A stretch of 64,000 bases of DNA from the NCBI RefSeq assembly GCF_001429725.1, contig NZ_LMHV01000034.1:614-64613 (forward strand), given 5' to 3'. Below, piece by piece: positions 56,650-64,000 of the stretch. The notes beneath the pieces are model-generated. The model searched no databases, was not told the DNA's origin, and saw only the letters and a list, made by a program, of their open reading frames with translations. This DNA is from Rhizobium sp. Root708. GTDB lineage: Bacteria > Pseudomonadota > Alphaproteobacteria > Rhizobiales > Rhizobiaceae. Each line of letters begins with the position of its first letter. Positions within the stretch are counted from its first letter, which is position 1. Position numbers and translations under genes: made by a program.

Positions 56650-56749
56650 TTGTGCCGCACCGAACGTGCATCCGTCGGGTTGGAACAACCTTCTGTTAAT
56701 GGATTGCGGATAAAGATCGCGTATAAGTTATTTGCAAAGAAGCCCTTTA

Positions 56750-57361
56750 ATGCACGCGTTCCAGCAAGCTCAGACGCAACGGCCTGCGCCTCGCCCTGAA
56801 CAAGGTGCTTTTCAGCGCGTCCCTATCAATATGCAGGGACGCTTGATGCTGGCCAATTACGAAGAATATGAGTGCCTCGTGATCGACATGTCACCGGGCG
56901 ATATGTACGTCACCTGCCAGGGACGTCCGCGCGCCGGTGAACGTGTGATTGCCTATATCGATCACCTCGGCCGCGTCGAAGGCTATGTCCAGACCATCGA
57001 CGGACGCGGCTTTACGATGTCGATCAACGCTACGGAGCGTAAGCGCGAGAAGCTTGCCGCTCAGTTGACCTGGCTCGCGAACAAGCACGAACTGGGCCTT
57101 CCGGAAGATCGCCGCCACGACCGATTGACGCCGAGAGAGACGAAGACCGAAATCACGCTCGAGGACGGCACCAAGTATCTGGGCCGCATCATGGACCTTT
57201 CCTTGTCCGGCGCTGCTGTCGATGTCGAAGTGCGGCCGGCGATCGGGACGCCCGTTCGGCTTGGCAACATGCGCGGCCGCGTCGTGCGCCACTTCGTGGA
57301 AGGCGTCGCCATCGAATTCCTTTCTGTGCAGTCGCGCGAAACGCTCCGCGAGTTTCTCTAA
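56750..57361 (+). CDS. Tandem PilZ-domain protein
   Basis: 203 residues. Two PilZ-like modules: an N-terminal one (RVPINMQGRLML, VIDMSPGDMYV) and a C-terminal one with the c-di-GMP signature DRRHDRLTPR followed by MDLSLSGAAVDVEV. The second has the arginine and D/NxSxxG residues that bind c-di-GMP; the first is divergent (DMSPGD). It probably senses c-di-GMP. The ATG at 56750 is chosen; an earlier TTG at 56732 gives six more residues. Confidence 0.85.
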   Translation: MHAFQQAQTQRPAPRPEQGAFQRVPINMQGRLMLANYEEYECLVIDMSPGDMYVTCQGRPRAGERVIAYIDHLGRVEGYVQTIDGRGFTMSINATERKREKLAAQLTWLANKHELGLPEDRRHDRLTPRETKTEITLEDGTKYLGRIMDLSLSGAAVDVEVRPAIGTPVRLGNMRGRVVRHFVEGVAIEFLSVQSRETLREFL

Positions 57362-57417
57362 GCCACGTCATCCCACTGTCATGAAGCGACGCCATCAAGG
57401 CCGCCGAAAGGTGACCG

Positions 57418-58386
57418 ATGACATTTCTTTATCCTGAGGCGACGCCCTACGACAGCGGCCTCCTCCCCGTGGGCGACGGACAGCAGATCTATTGGGAGAC
57501 TTACGGCAATCCTGATGGTGTGCCGGCGGTCTATCTCCATGGGGGGCCGGGGTCCGGCTCGACACCTTCGGCTACGCGATACTTCGATCCTTCCTTCTAT
57601 CGCATCATTCTCTTCGATCAGCGAAACTGCGGCCGCAGCTTGCCGAACGCAGCGGCAATGACGACCGATCTCGCGGCCAATACGACCTGGCATCTGGTCG
57701 ATGACATGGAGCGCTTGCGCGTCCACCTTGGAATACAAGGCTGGTTGCTCTTCGGAACCTCGTGGGGATCCACACTGGCGTTGGCGTATGCGCAGACCCA
57801 TCCGGCCGCCGTGACGGGCGTGATCCTCGGCGGGGTGACGACGACCCGCCGCTCCGAAATCGACTGGCTGACGCGCGGCCTGGCACATCTTTTTCCGGCT
57901 GAATGGCACCGGCTCGTCCAGGCGCTTCCAGAGGATCTGCGGACCATCGACGTGGTCGACGCCTATCGCCAGCTGCTCAATGCCCCTGATATCGCGACGC
58001 GACTGCAGGCCGCGCGGGACTGGCACGAATGGGAATCGGCTTCGATCCTGCACGCCAATCCGCAAGGATTGCCTCGGCGCTGGAAGGACCCGCTCTATCT
58101 CCTGACGCGGGCGCGTATCATCGCTCACTACTTCAGCCACAATGCCTGGCTCGAAGACGGTCAGCTTCTCAGCAGCGCGTGGAGACTCGATGGCATTCCC
58201 GGCACGCTGGTTCAGGGGCGCCTTGACCTAGAAGCGCCGCTTGTCACCGCCTGGGAGCTCTCGCGCGCCTGGAAGGACAGCGAGCTGATCGTGATCGAGA
58301 ATGCCGCACATTCGACTGATCACCACGACATGGCGACAGCGATCGTTGAATCCGCCAATCGTTTTCGTGAAAAAATCAAAAAATAA
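57418..58386 (+). CDS. pip: Proline iminopeptidase
   Basis: 322 residues. An alpha/beta-hydrolase of the S33 family that frees N-terminal proline. It shows the oxyanion HGGPGSGS near residue 43, the nucleophile FGTSWGSTLALAYAQTHP near residue 111, aspartate in VQGRLDLEAP and histidine in NAAHSTD near the end. The conserved DQRNCGRS segment (usually DQRGCGRS) is also seen. Confidence 0.92.
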   Translation: MTFLYPEATPYDSGLLPVGDGQQIYWETYGNPDGVPAVYLHGGPGSGSTPSATRYFDPSFYRIILFDQRNCGRSLPNAAAMTTDLAANTTWHLVDDMERLRVHLGIQGWLLFGTSWGSTLALAYAQTHPAAVTGVILGGVTTTRRSEIDWLTRGLAHLFPAEWHRLVQALPEDLRTIDVVDAYRQLLNAPDIATRLQAARDWHEWESASILHANPQGLPRRWKDPLYLLTRARIIAHYFSHNAWLEDGQLLSSAWRLDGIPGTLVQGRLDLEAPLVTAWELSRAWKDSELIVIENAAHSTDHHDMATAIVESANRFREKIKK

Positions 58387-58760
58387 TTTTTGGCGCGATG
58401 GCCGATTATTCTGCTGAATCTCGAGTTTGGGCGCCAAACGCCTGTCCAAACGGGCCATCACTGCGCTGTCCAGCCAGGATGGAGAAGGTTAATCCATTGC
58501 TACCAGAAGGCCGCTCGCAGTCCGCCACGTTAATACTTCGCGCCGAAATGATGCATTTTCGATCTTGGCCGCTTTCCCCGGACGCTAAAATTTGAATCAA
58601 ATTTATCGCAAAAGCCGTTCGAATTTTATTCGAATTAAGCGCGTGTTTTAGTCTAATTCGCCTCACGTTTGAATCAACTAAGCCTTTATTTTTACTTCGC
58701 AATTTTGCGGCGGATAAAAACGTCTGTGCGAATGTCTCCTCACGAACGGGGAGACGACAA
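58387..58760. other. 374-base AT-rich gap with multiple short repeats
   Basis: No convincing coding frame. The AT-rich part (about 58590-58700) holds two copies of TTTGAATCAA (58591-58600 and 58668-58677) and two copies of TTCGAATT (58618-58625, 58629-58636) eleven bases apart. The gap must hold the promoter of the peptidase gene at 58761. Confidence 0.55.
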
Positions 58761-59366
58761 ATGACAATAACAACTTTCATCAAGGGCGGTGTGGCCGCCG
58801 GAATGATGTTGATGGGCATGACGGGCGTTGGACAGAGCGCCTATCTGAGCATGACGGTTGTGGGCAATGCGAGCCCGCCGATCGGCGCCTATCAGTTCTG
58901 CAAGGAAATTCCCGCCGATTGCAACAATCCTGCCGGCGACCAGGGACCGCTTCTCCTCACCGAGGAGCGCTGGAAAGCCATTCTAAAGATCAACTACGAC
59001 GTAAACTCCTCAATCACGCCAATGACCGACATGGAAGTATACGGCGTGGAGGAACGCTGGGCCTATCCACGCACCGCAGGTGATTGTGAAGACTACGCGC
59101 TGCTCAAGCGCAAGAAGCTGATCGACGCCGGCTTCTCGCCGTCGGACCTCCTCATGACGGTCGTGCTACAACCGAATGGCGACGGTCATGCCGTCCTGAC
59201 CATCCGGACCGATCGCGGCGACTTCGTTCTCGACAACATGCGTAACAAGGTCATGCTCTGGGCCGATACCGAGTACACCTTCCTGAAGCGCCAATCCGCT
59301 GACGATCCGGCGCGCTGGGTCAAGCTCCAGGACGGCCGCGCGGTCGCCGTCGGCAGCGTCAAGTAA
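58761..59366 (+). CDS. Transglutaminase-like cysteine peptidase (BTLCP family)
   Basis: 201 residues with a signal-peptide-like N-terminus (GGVAAGMMLMGMTGVGQSAY). The catalytic triad is visible: Cys in RTAGDCEDYALLK near residue 110, His in GDGHAVLTI and Asp in DFVLDNM. LapG-type proteases of this family cut adhesins, but members also occur as periplasmic stand-alone enzymes; no adhesin gene is next to it. The AT-rich repeat-laden promoter region suggests regulation. Confidence 0.9.
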   Translation: MTITTFIKGGVAAGMMLMGMTGVGQSAYLSMTVVGNASPPIGAYQFCKEIPADCNNPAGDQGPLLLTEERWKAILKINYDVNSSITPMTDMEVYGVEERWAYPRTAGDCEDYALLKRKKLIDAGFSPSDLLMTVVLQPNGDGHAVLTIRTDRGDFVLDNMRNKVMLWADTEYTFLKRQSADDPARWVKLQDGRAVAVGSVK

Positions 59367-59443
59367 TTCTTCGCCGGACCATTCCGGCGACCACGTCCAA
59401 GCGACCGGTCTGTCCCCGCATCCCCGTCCCGACCGGCGCCTGA

Positions 59444-59480
59444 GAGCCGCTCCTGCTGTCCCAGGAGCGGCTCATCTTTT
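59444..59480 (+). terminator. Terminator after the transglutaminase-like gene
   Basis: Perfect 12-bp stem GAGCCGCTCCTG with CAGGAGCGGCTC (59444-59473), followed by ATCTTTT on the plus strand. Confidence 0.8.
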
Positions 59481-59589
59481 ATGGTGGCTTTACTGTTATT
59501 TAACCACACCAAACGGATCATTGCGGCAACAGAATCCCTGCCGGCGGCTCTTGTTCTTCGTGCCTCGGTCGTTCTCTCCGAGGACCGCA

Positions 59590-60342
59590 ATGCATCACTC
59601 CGCCGACACCGCACAGCCGCTTCATGAAACACCGCTGCTTTCGATGAGCCTGCTCTTCCGCGCCATGGCCGTCATTGCGACGCTGGCAGCATTGACCCTG
59701 GCGATCAGCATAGGCGGCCGCTGGATCGGTGAACGCATTTCGCTCGCCGGCAACACGGACAGCGTCGCACCGGTAACGCTCACAATCGGTCGCGACACGC
59801 TTGAGGTCCCCGCAAACACAATCCGCTTTTCCAGCCAGCGCAAGGACGGTGTCGCGGAGCGTGCGGATCTCTATCTCACCTGGCCGCAAATGCAGGGCTA
59901 TACGAAGGATAGCAGGGACCGTTTCGACGACATCGGCCAGTCCTCCGGCCTGATCTTCATGCAGATCACGCAAAGCACGATGTCGCGTGACATGTCCGGC
60001 AGGCTGGAGCCGATCTACAACCACCTGGTGGATGGTCAATCCGAAACCTTCGGCGCAGGCATGACGCTGCATCATTTTCGCGCGGATGCCGGCTATCCGA
60101 GCGAAGTGCTGCTGACGGCGCCGCGCGTCAGCGCGGACGATTATGTCGTTCGCTGCATGTTGCCTGCTGCGGCGGAAGCGGCAACCAGCGGCGACTGCCA
60201 AAGGGATATCAAGGTCGGACGTGATTTAAGTGTGCTTTACCGTTTCTCGAGTCGGCATTTGCCCGACTGGGACCATATTGATGCCGCTATTCGCCACTTT
60301 GTGGAGGCGCGGCTTGTGACCCGTTCCGAGGCGAGCCGCTAG
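59590..60342 (+). CDS. Conserved hypothetical membrane-anchored protein
   Basis: 250 residues. One membrane helix near residues 22-42 (LLFRAMAVIATLAALTLAIS) then a mostly beta C-terminal region outside the cytoplasm (PVTLTIGRDTLEVPANTIRF, RADLYLTWPQMQGY) with two cysteines near the end (VRCMLP, GDCQRD). I remember similar rhizobial proteins but know of no function. It is followed 136 bases later by dacA-like gene, and could be cell-envelope related. Confidence 0.65.
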   Translation: MHHSADTAQPLHETPLLSMSLLFRAMAVIATLAALTLAISIGGRWIGERISLAGNTDSVAPVTLTIGRDTLEVPANTIRFSSQRKDGVAERADLYLTWPQMQGYTKDSRDRFDDIGQSSGLIFMQITQSTMSRDMSGRLEPIYNHLVDGQSETFGAGMTLHHFRADAGYPSEVLLTAPRVSADDYVVRCMLPAAAEAATSGDCQRDIKVGRDLSVLYRFSSRHLPDWDHIDAAIRHFVEARLVTRSEASR

Positions 60343-60478
60343 AATGCCGGGAAACGCCGAAACAAACGATTAATCATAAACCGATTGGTAACCCTGCGCC
60401 GCTATCTTCAGCCGAGCTGATCGTGCGGGAGGGTGCGCGGTCCCGAGAAAATCTGAACTGCAAGCAAAGAGTGAAATA

Positions 60479-61936
60479 GTGTCAAGGTCAATTTCCTCCG
60501 TATTTCCGATCCGTTCGAGAAGCTTCCTGGTCAAGGCGATCGCTGCCTTCTCGATAGCATTCGGAATCGTAACGGCTGACTCGATTAATGCGGAGGCAGA
60601 GGCCGCCAATTCCAGATATGCCGGGATTGTCGTCGACGCCAACAGCGGAAACGTCCTCTATAGTGAGAATGCGGATCGCTTGCAGTATCCCGCATCGCTG
60701 ACCAAGATGATGACGCTTTACCTTACGTTCGAAGCCTTGGAACAGGGTCGTATTCGCCTCGATTCGGCGGTTCCCTTCTCGGCTCACGCTTCGGCACAAG
60801 CGCCGACCAAGCTTGGCGTTCGCCCAGGCGCAACGATCTCCGTCGAGCAGGCCATCCTTGGTCTCGTCACTCTCTCCGCCAATGATGCGTCGACCGCGCT
60901 TGGCGAGTTGCTCGGAGGCACCGAAGATCGCTTTGCCCAGATCATGACGGCAAAGGCTCATGCTCTCGGCATGACCCGCACGACCTACAGAAATGCCAAC
61001 GGCCTGCCGAACACGGCCCAGATGACCACGGCTCGCGATCAGGCTCGCCTTGGAATCGCGCTACGCCAGCATTTTCCGCAGTATTACGGTTATTTCTCCA
61101 CGCAGAGCTTCAAGTTCGGCAACCGCATCATCCGAAGCCATAACCGCCTGGTCGGCTCGGTCCGCGGCGTCGACGGCATCAAGACCGGTTACACCCGCGC
61201 TGCCGGCTTCAATCTCGTCAGTTCCGTCCAGGTTGATGGCAAGTCGATCGTGGGCGTCGTCCTTGGCGGCGCGTCCACTCCTGCGCGTGACACCCAGATG
61301 CGCAACCTGATCGCCAGCTACCTGCCGAAGGCTTCCACGCGCGGCGGTTCAGCCAATCTCGTTGCGCAGGCGCCGAAAATCTCGGCCGAACCGGTTATTC
61401 CGGTTACCGCTGCCAAGAGCGAAGTTGCCTCCGTCGGCGGCGTTGACCTGCCGCATAGCGGCCCGACACCCGACAGCCGCCAACAGGCTGCTTCGACACA
61501 GGTCGCCTACACGGCAACGTCTTCGACAAAATCCGACAATCCACTGCTGCAGGAGATGCCTGCTCCGACCAAGGTGAAGACCCAGCCGATCAAGCAGGCC
61601 GCGGTTGCTTCCGTCGCGCCGACGCAGGCCTATGTTCCGCCGGAGCAGGGTGACACTTCGATCGACACTCTGACGACCGCCTCGACCTCTTCCCCGCATC
61701 TGAGCGGCTGGGTCGTCCAGATCGGCGTATCGTCGACCAAGGACGGCGCCATGGACCTTCTTGACGGTGCCAAGACCAAGGGCGGCAAGGCATTGCGTTC
61801 GGCCAAGCCTCTCGCCGTCGCCTATTCCGGCGGCTACCGCGCTCGCTTCGGCGGTTTCGACGAACAGCGCGATGCCGTCAATGCCTGCAACGCCCTGAAG
61901 CGTTCCGGCGTAAAGTGCTGGGCTTCGGCTCAGTAA
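60479..61936 (+). CDS. D-alanyl-D-alanine carboxypeptidase with SPOR domain
   Basis: 485 residues. Signal peptide, then penicillin-binding protein domain with SLTK (S73-K76), S133-A-N135 and K235-T-G237 all intact, so it should trim pentapeptides to tetrapeptides in the periplasm. A disordered Pro/Ala/Thr-rich linker (about 280-400) leads to a C-terminal SPOR domain (about 405-485, SGWVVQIGVSS to GGFDEQRDAVNACNAL) which targets septal peptidoglycan. It starts at a GTG (60479). It contrasts with the degenerate copy at 8.5 kb. Confidence 0.93.
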   Translation: MSRSISSVFPIRSRSFLVKAIAAFSIAFGIVTADSINAEAEAANSRYAGIVVDANSGNVLYSENADRLQYPASLTKMMTLYLTFEALEQGRIRLDSAVPFSAHASAQAPTKLGVRPGATISVEQAILGLVTLSANDASTALGELLGGTEDRFAQIMTAKAHALGMTRTTYRNANGLPNTAQMTTARDQARLGIALRQHFPQYYGYFSTQSFKFGNRIIRSHNRLVGSVRGVDGIKTGYTRAAGFNLVSSVQVDGKSIVGVVLGGASTPARDTQMRNLIASYLPKASTRGGSANLVAQAPKISAEPVIPVTAAKSEVASVGGVDLPHSGPTPDSRQQAASTQVAYTATSSTKSDNPLLQEMPAPTKVKTQPIKQAAVASVAPTQAYVPPEQGDTSIDTLTTASTSSPHLSGWVVQIGVSSTKDGAMDLLDGAKTKGGKALRSAKPLAVAYSGGYRARFGGFDEQRDAVNACNALKRSGVKCWASAQ

Positions 61937-62048
61937 TGCCAATGGCTTGCCGCCCATCTGTTTCAGGCGGCTGCCGGACAAGGCGTGGATCGGTGTTTGC
62001 GATCCCGCCTAGTGACCTACTCGATGTGTATTGCGTACGGGGATGACA

Positions 62049-62327
62049 ATGGCGATCAATGAGAACACTCCAGAGTTTCCGCCTCATGGCAGATTGACGG
62101 GAAAGAATCCCCGTTCCGGACTGCACCCTCTGCACGAGGCGGCACTTCGCCTCGCCGAGATCGGCGTTCAACGGCAAAAGCCTAAGACGGCCAAGACCAA
62201 GGATCTGATCAACCTTCTGCTTTGCCACGGCGCACGCGCATGGCGCTATTCGCAGCCAGAGGCGATGATCCATCTGCACGTGACCTGCTCGGACGGCAGA
62301 TCGCCGGTGACGCTCCGACTGCGCTGA
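62049..62327 (+). CDS. Small conserved hypothetical protein
   Basis: 92 residues. Very basic; the pattern LHEAALRLAEIGVQRQKPKT and LLCHGARAWRYSQPEAMIHLHVTCS recurs in small rhizobial proteins of no known role. The ATG at 62049 has an ACGGGG site; one at 62043 is also possible. It converges on the DUF1489 gene, with nine bases between. Confidence 0.6.
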   Translation: MAINENTPEFPPHGRLTGKNPRSGLHPLHEAALRLAEIGVQRQKPKTAKTKDLINLLLCHGARAWRYSQPEAMIHLHVTCSDGRSPVTLRLR

Positions 62328-62335
62328 GGCGCTCC

Positions 62336-62773
62336 CTAAAGAAGCCCCAACTCCGAGAGCTCGCGGCGAAGGTCCGCGGGCATATCGGCTACGCCTTCTC
62401 CAAGGCTATGGAGATCGCGCGGAATGTCTTCATGAGGGTAGTAGCGCCAGCCCTGAAATGCGCGCTTCGGCTGCACGGCCGTCTCGATCACCTCCGGCCC
62501 GAGGATCAGTTGGCAGCGTGAGATGCCTTCACCATCGGTGAATGTCTGGATGTCGAGAAGGTTCTGCCGCGCCTGGACCTGCCCCTTGATCACCCAATAA
62601 AGCGAACCGCCATCGAGGAGTTCTTCGAGGCGTTTAGGGACCATCCTCGTGGTATGGATCGAGTGAGGTTCAAGGCCGGCAGCGATGGCGCTCATCGCGC
62701 GCTGCGCCACCCATTCACGCAGATCGTCGATCGAGTCCGCGCCAACACATAACTTGATAAGATGCAATGCCAT
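62336..62773 (-). CDS. DUF1489-family protein
   Basis: 145 residues. The N-terminus ALHLIKLCVGADSIDDL and the motif GGSLYWVIKGQVQARQNLLDI are characteristic of DUF1489, an alphaproteobacterial family of unknown function. It is 93 bases downstream of the L-serine dehydratase gene on the same strand, so co-transcription is possible. Confidence 0.88.
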   Translation of the reverse strand: MALHLIKLCVGADSIDDLREWVAQRAMSAIAAGLEPHSIHTTRMVPKRLEELLDGGSLYWVIKGQVQARQNLLDIQTFTDGEGISRCQLILGPEVIETAVQPKRAFQGWRYYPHEDIPRDLHSLGEGVADMPADLRRELSELGLL

Positions 62774-62866
62774 GCCGCCGTTGAAATCCTTTTGCGCGGC
62801 AGCGTCAAGCAGCGAATTGCGCGGCAGGTCGCCGCGCTGGAAATTTCGCCTTGGAGGTTGACGGTA

Positions 62867-64000
62867 TCAACATTCGACCACGTTGACGGCCAAGCCGCCC
62901 GTCGATGTTTCCTTGTACTTCTCACTCATATCGTGGCCCGTCTGCCGCATCGTCTCGATACAGGCGTCAAGCGGTACGAAATGTTTGCCATCGCCCTTGA
63001 TCGCCAAAGATGCCGCAGTCACCGCCTTGACTGCGCCAAGCGCGTTTCGCTCGATGCAGGGAACCTGAACGAGGCCGGCCACCGGGTCACAGCTCATGCC
63101 GAGATGATGTTCGAGGGCGATTTCGGCTGCATTTTCGATCTGTTCCGGGTTGCCGCCCATGACAGCGGCAAGGCCCGCAGCGGCCATCGCGGCGGCCGAG
63201 CCGACCTCGCCCTGACAGCCCACTTCGGCACCCGATATCGAAGCATTGTGCTTGATGATCCCGCCAACGGCGGCGGCGGTCAGGAGATAGTCCCTGATGC
63301 CGTTCTGGTCCCAATCGTCGTGGAAGTGCTCGTAGTAGCGGATGGTCGCCGGGATGACGCCAGCCGCTCCGTTTGTCGGCGCAGTGACGACCCGGCCGCC
63401 GGCGGCGTTCTCCTCGTTCACAGCCATCGCGTAAACACTCAGCCAGTCGTTGGCGAGCAGCGGGTTGATGCGGTTGCTGCGCCATTCCTCCTGAAGCTTG
63501 TCATGGATCGAACGGGCGCGACGGCGGACGTTGAGGCCGCCTGGCATGATGCCATCGACCTTCAGGCCTCGTTCGATACAGGAGCGCATAGCTTCCCATA
63601 TGCGATCGAGCCCCTCGTCAAGCTCCTCCCGGCTTCTCTGGCTTTCCTCGTTGGCGCGCTTCATTTGCGCGATGGACAATCCGGAACGAGCCGCCATGTC
63701 GAGCATCTGCTTCGCTGTCGAAAACGGATACGGAACCTTGGCAGACTCAGCGGACGCTTTCTTCTTCGAGCGCATTGCCTCGAGTTCGGTGTCCGTCACG
63801 ACGAAGCCGCCACCGACCGAGTAATAGATGCGCCTCACCAGCATGCGGCCGTCCTTGTCGAAGGCAGAGAACGACATGCCGTTCGCGTGCCCCGGCAGCG
63901 GCTGCTTCTTGTCGAAGACGAGATCGGTCTTCGGCTGGAACTGGTAGGCAGGATGTCCATCAGGGGTGATGCGGCCGGACCGTTCGACACGATCGATGAT
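62867..64000 (-). CDS. sdaA: L-serine dehydratase, single chain (5' end beyond the window)
   Basis: The visible 377 residues are the C-terminal part, and the frame is open to the right edge; the gene continues past base 64000. It is an iron-sulfur enzyme making pyruvate and ammonia from serine. Cluster-binding cysteines are visible in [31 protein letters not shown] and the terminal VVEC. The substrate loop [15 protein letters not shown] is also clear. Full-length members are about 460 residues, so about 85 are missing. Confidence 0.95.
   Translation of the reverse strand: MIDRVERSGRITPDGHPAYQFQPKTDLVFDKKQPLPGHANGMSFSAFDKDGRMLVRRIYYSVGGGFVVTDTELEAMRSKKKASAESAKVPYPFSTAKQMLDMAARSGLSIAQMKRANEESQRSREELDEGLDRIWEAMRSCIERGLKVDGIMPGGLNVRRRARSIHDKLQEEWRSNRINPLLANDWLSVYAMAVNEENAAGGRVVTAPTNGAAGVIPATIRYYEHFHDDWDQNGIRDYLLTAAAVGGIIKHNASISGAEVGCQGEVGSAAAMAAAGLAAVMGGNPEQIENAAEIALEHHLGMSCDPVAGLVQVPCIERNALGAVKAVTAASLAIKGDGKHFVPLDACIETMRQTGHDMSEKYKETSTGGLAVNVVEC

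Overview
The window reads as a Rhizobiaceae chromosome (Rhizobium / Sinorhizobium-Ensifer / Agrobacterium / Shinella type). The evidence is high G+C, the gene order tmk-holB-metG-tatD-MBL hydrolase, trpD-trpC-moaC-moeA, pyrG-secG-tpiA, rhizobial families (DUF2336, DUF1489, PAS_5, bacterial transglutaminase-like cysteine peptidase) and a fused OppDF ATPase. I see no CRISPR array, prophage, complete insertion sequence or replication origin. Coding density is high and most of the window is core housekeeping DNA.

Layout. 1-2.4 kb: a decaying arsenic-resistance module. It holds the end of an ACR3 permease gene, an intact arsC, an arsH broken by a small frame-shifting deletion and the C-terminal part of an MFS transporter, cut exactly where an XRE regulator and its tandem operator-like repeats begin. 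2.4-10.9 kb: MBL hydrolase, tatD, metG, a TauE-like permease, holB, tmk, a degenerate D,D-carboxypeptidase and rlpA. 11-16.4 kb: an oppABC-DF peptide importer. 16.4-18.8 kb: a sparse stretch with tRNA-Ser(TGA), small membrane proteins and paired hairpins that may mark a small RNA. 18.8-25.1 kb: ppiD, trpDC, moaC-moeA and an ETF-beta lysine methyltransferase homologue.

25-34.6 kb: DEAD-box helicase, a CHASE2 cyclase with a FecR-domain partner, two divergent citrate-synthase paralogues (one with an N-terminal DNA-binding domain) and an ABC exporter. 34.6-41.6 kb: pyrG, secG, tpiA, a secreted hydrolase, parE and osmC-gntR. 42-51.9 kb: AI-2E family permease, GNAT, DUF2336 protein, flavin reductase-nitroreductase pair, a secreted protein of unknown role, thrS, DUF1697, yidD and a NifU-like scaffold homologue. 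52-64 kb: folE behind a structured leader, hisI, patatin, CBS protein, rhomboid protease with a likely attenuator or small RNA in front, PAS and PilZ proteins, prolyl aminopeptidase, a transglutaminase-like peptidase, a D,D-carboxypeptidase with SPOR domain, and the 3' part of the L-serine dehydratase gene running off the right end.

I did not find a clearly new multi-gene system. The best leads are regulatory or degenerate features: the folE leader, the candidate RNA before the rhomboid gene, the HTH-citrate synthase facing a plain citrate synthase across a perfect palindrome, the CHASE2 cyclase lacking the usual purine-selecting lysine, the carboxypeptidase lacking the KTG lysine, and the scarred ars module. 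All family calls come from reading motifs by eye, without a database search.
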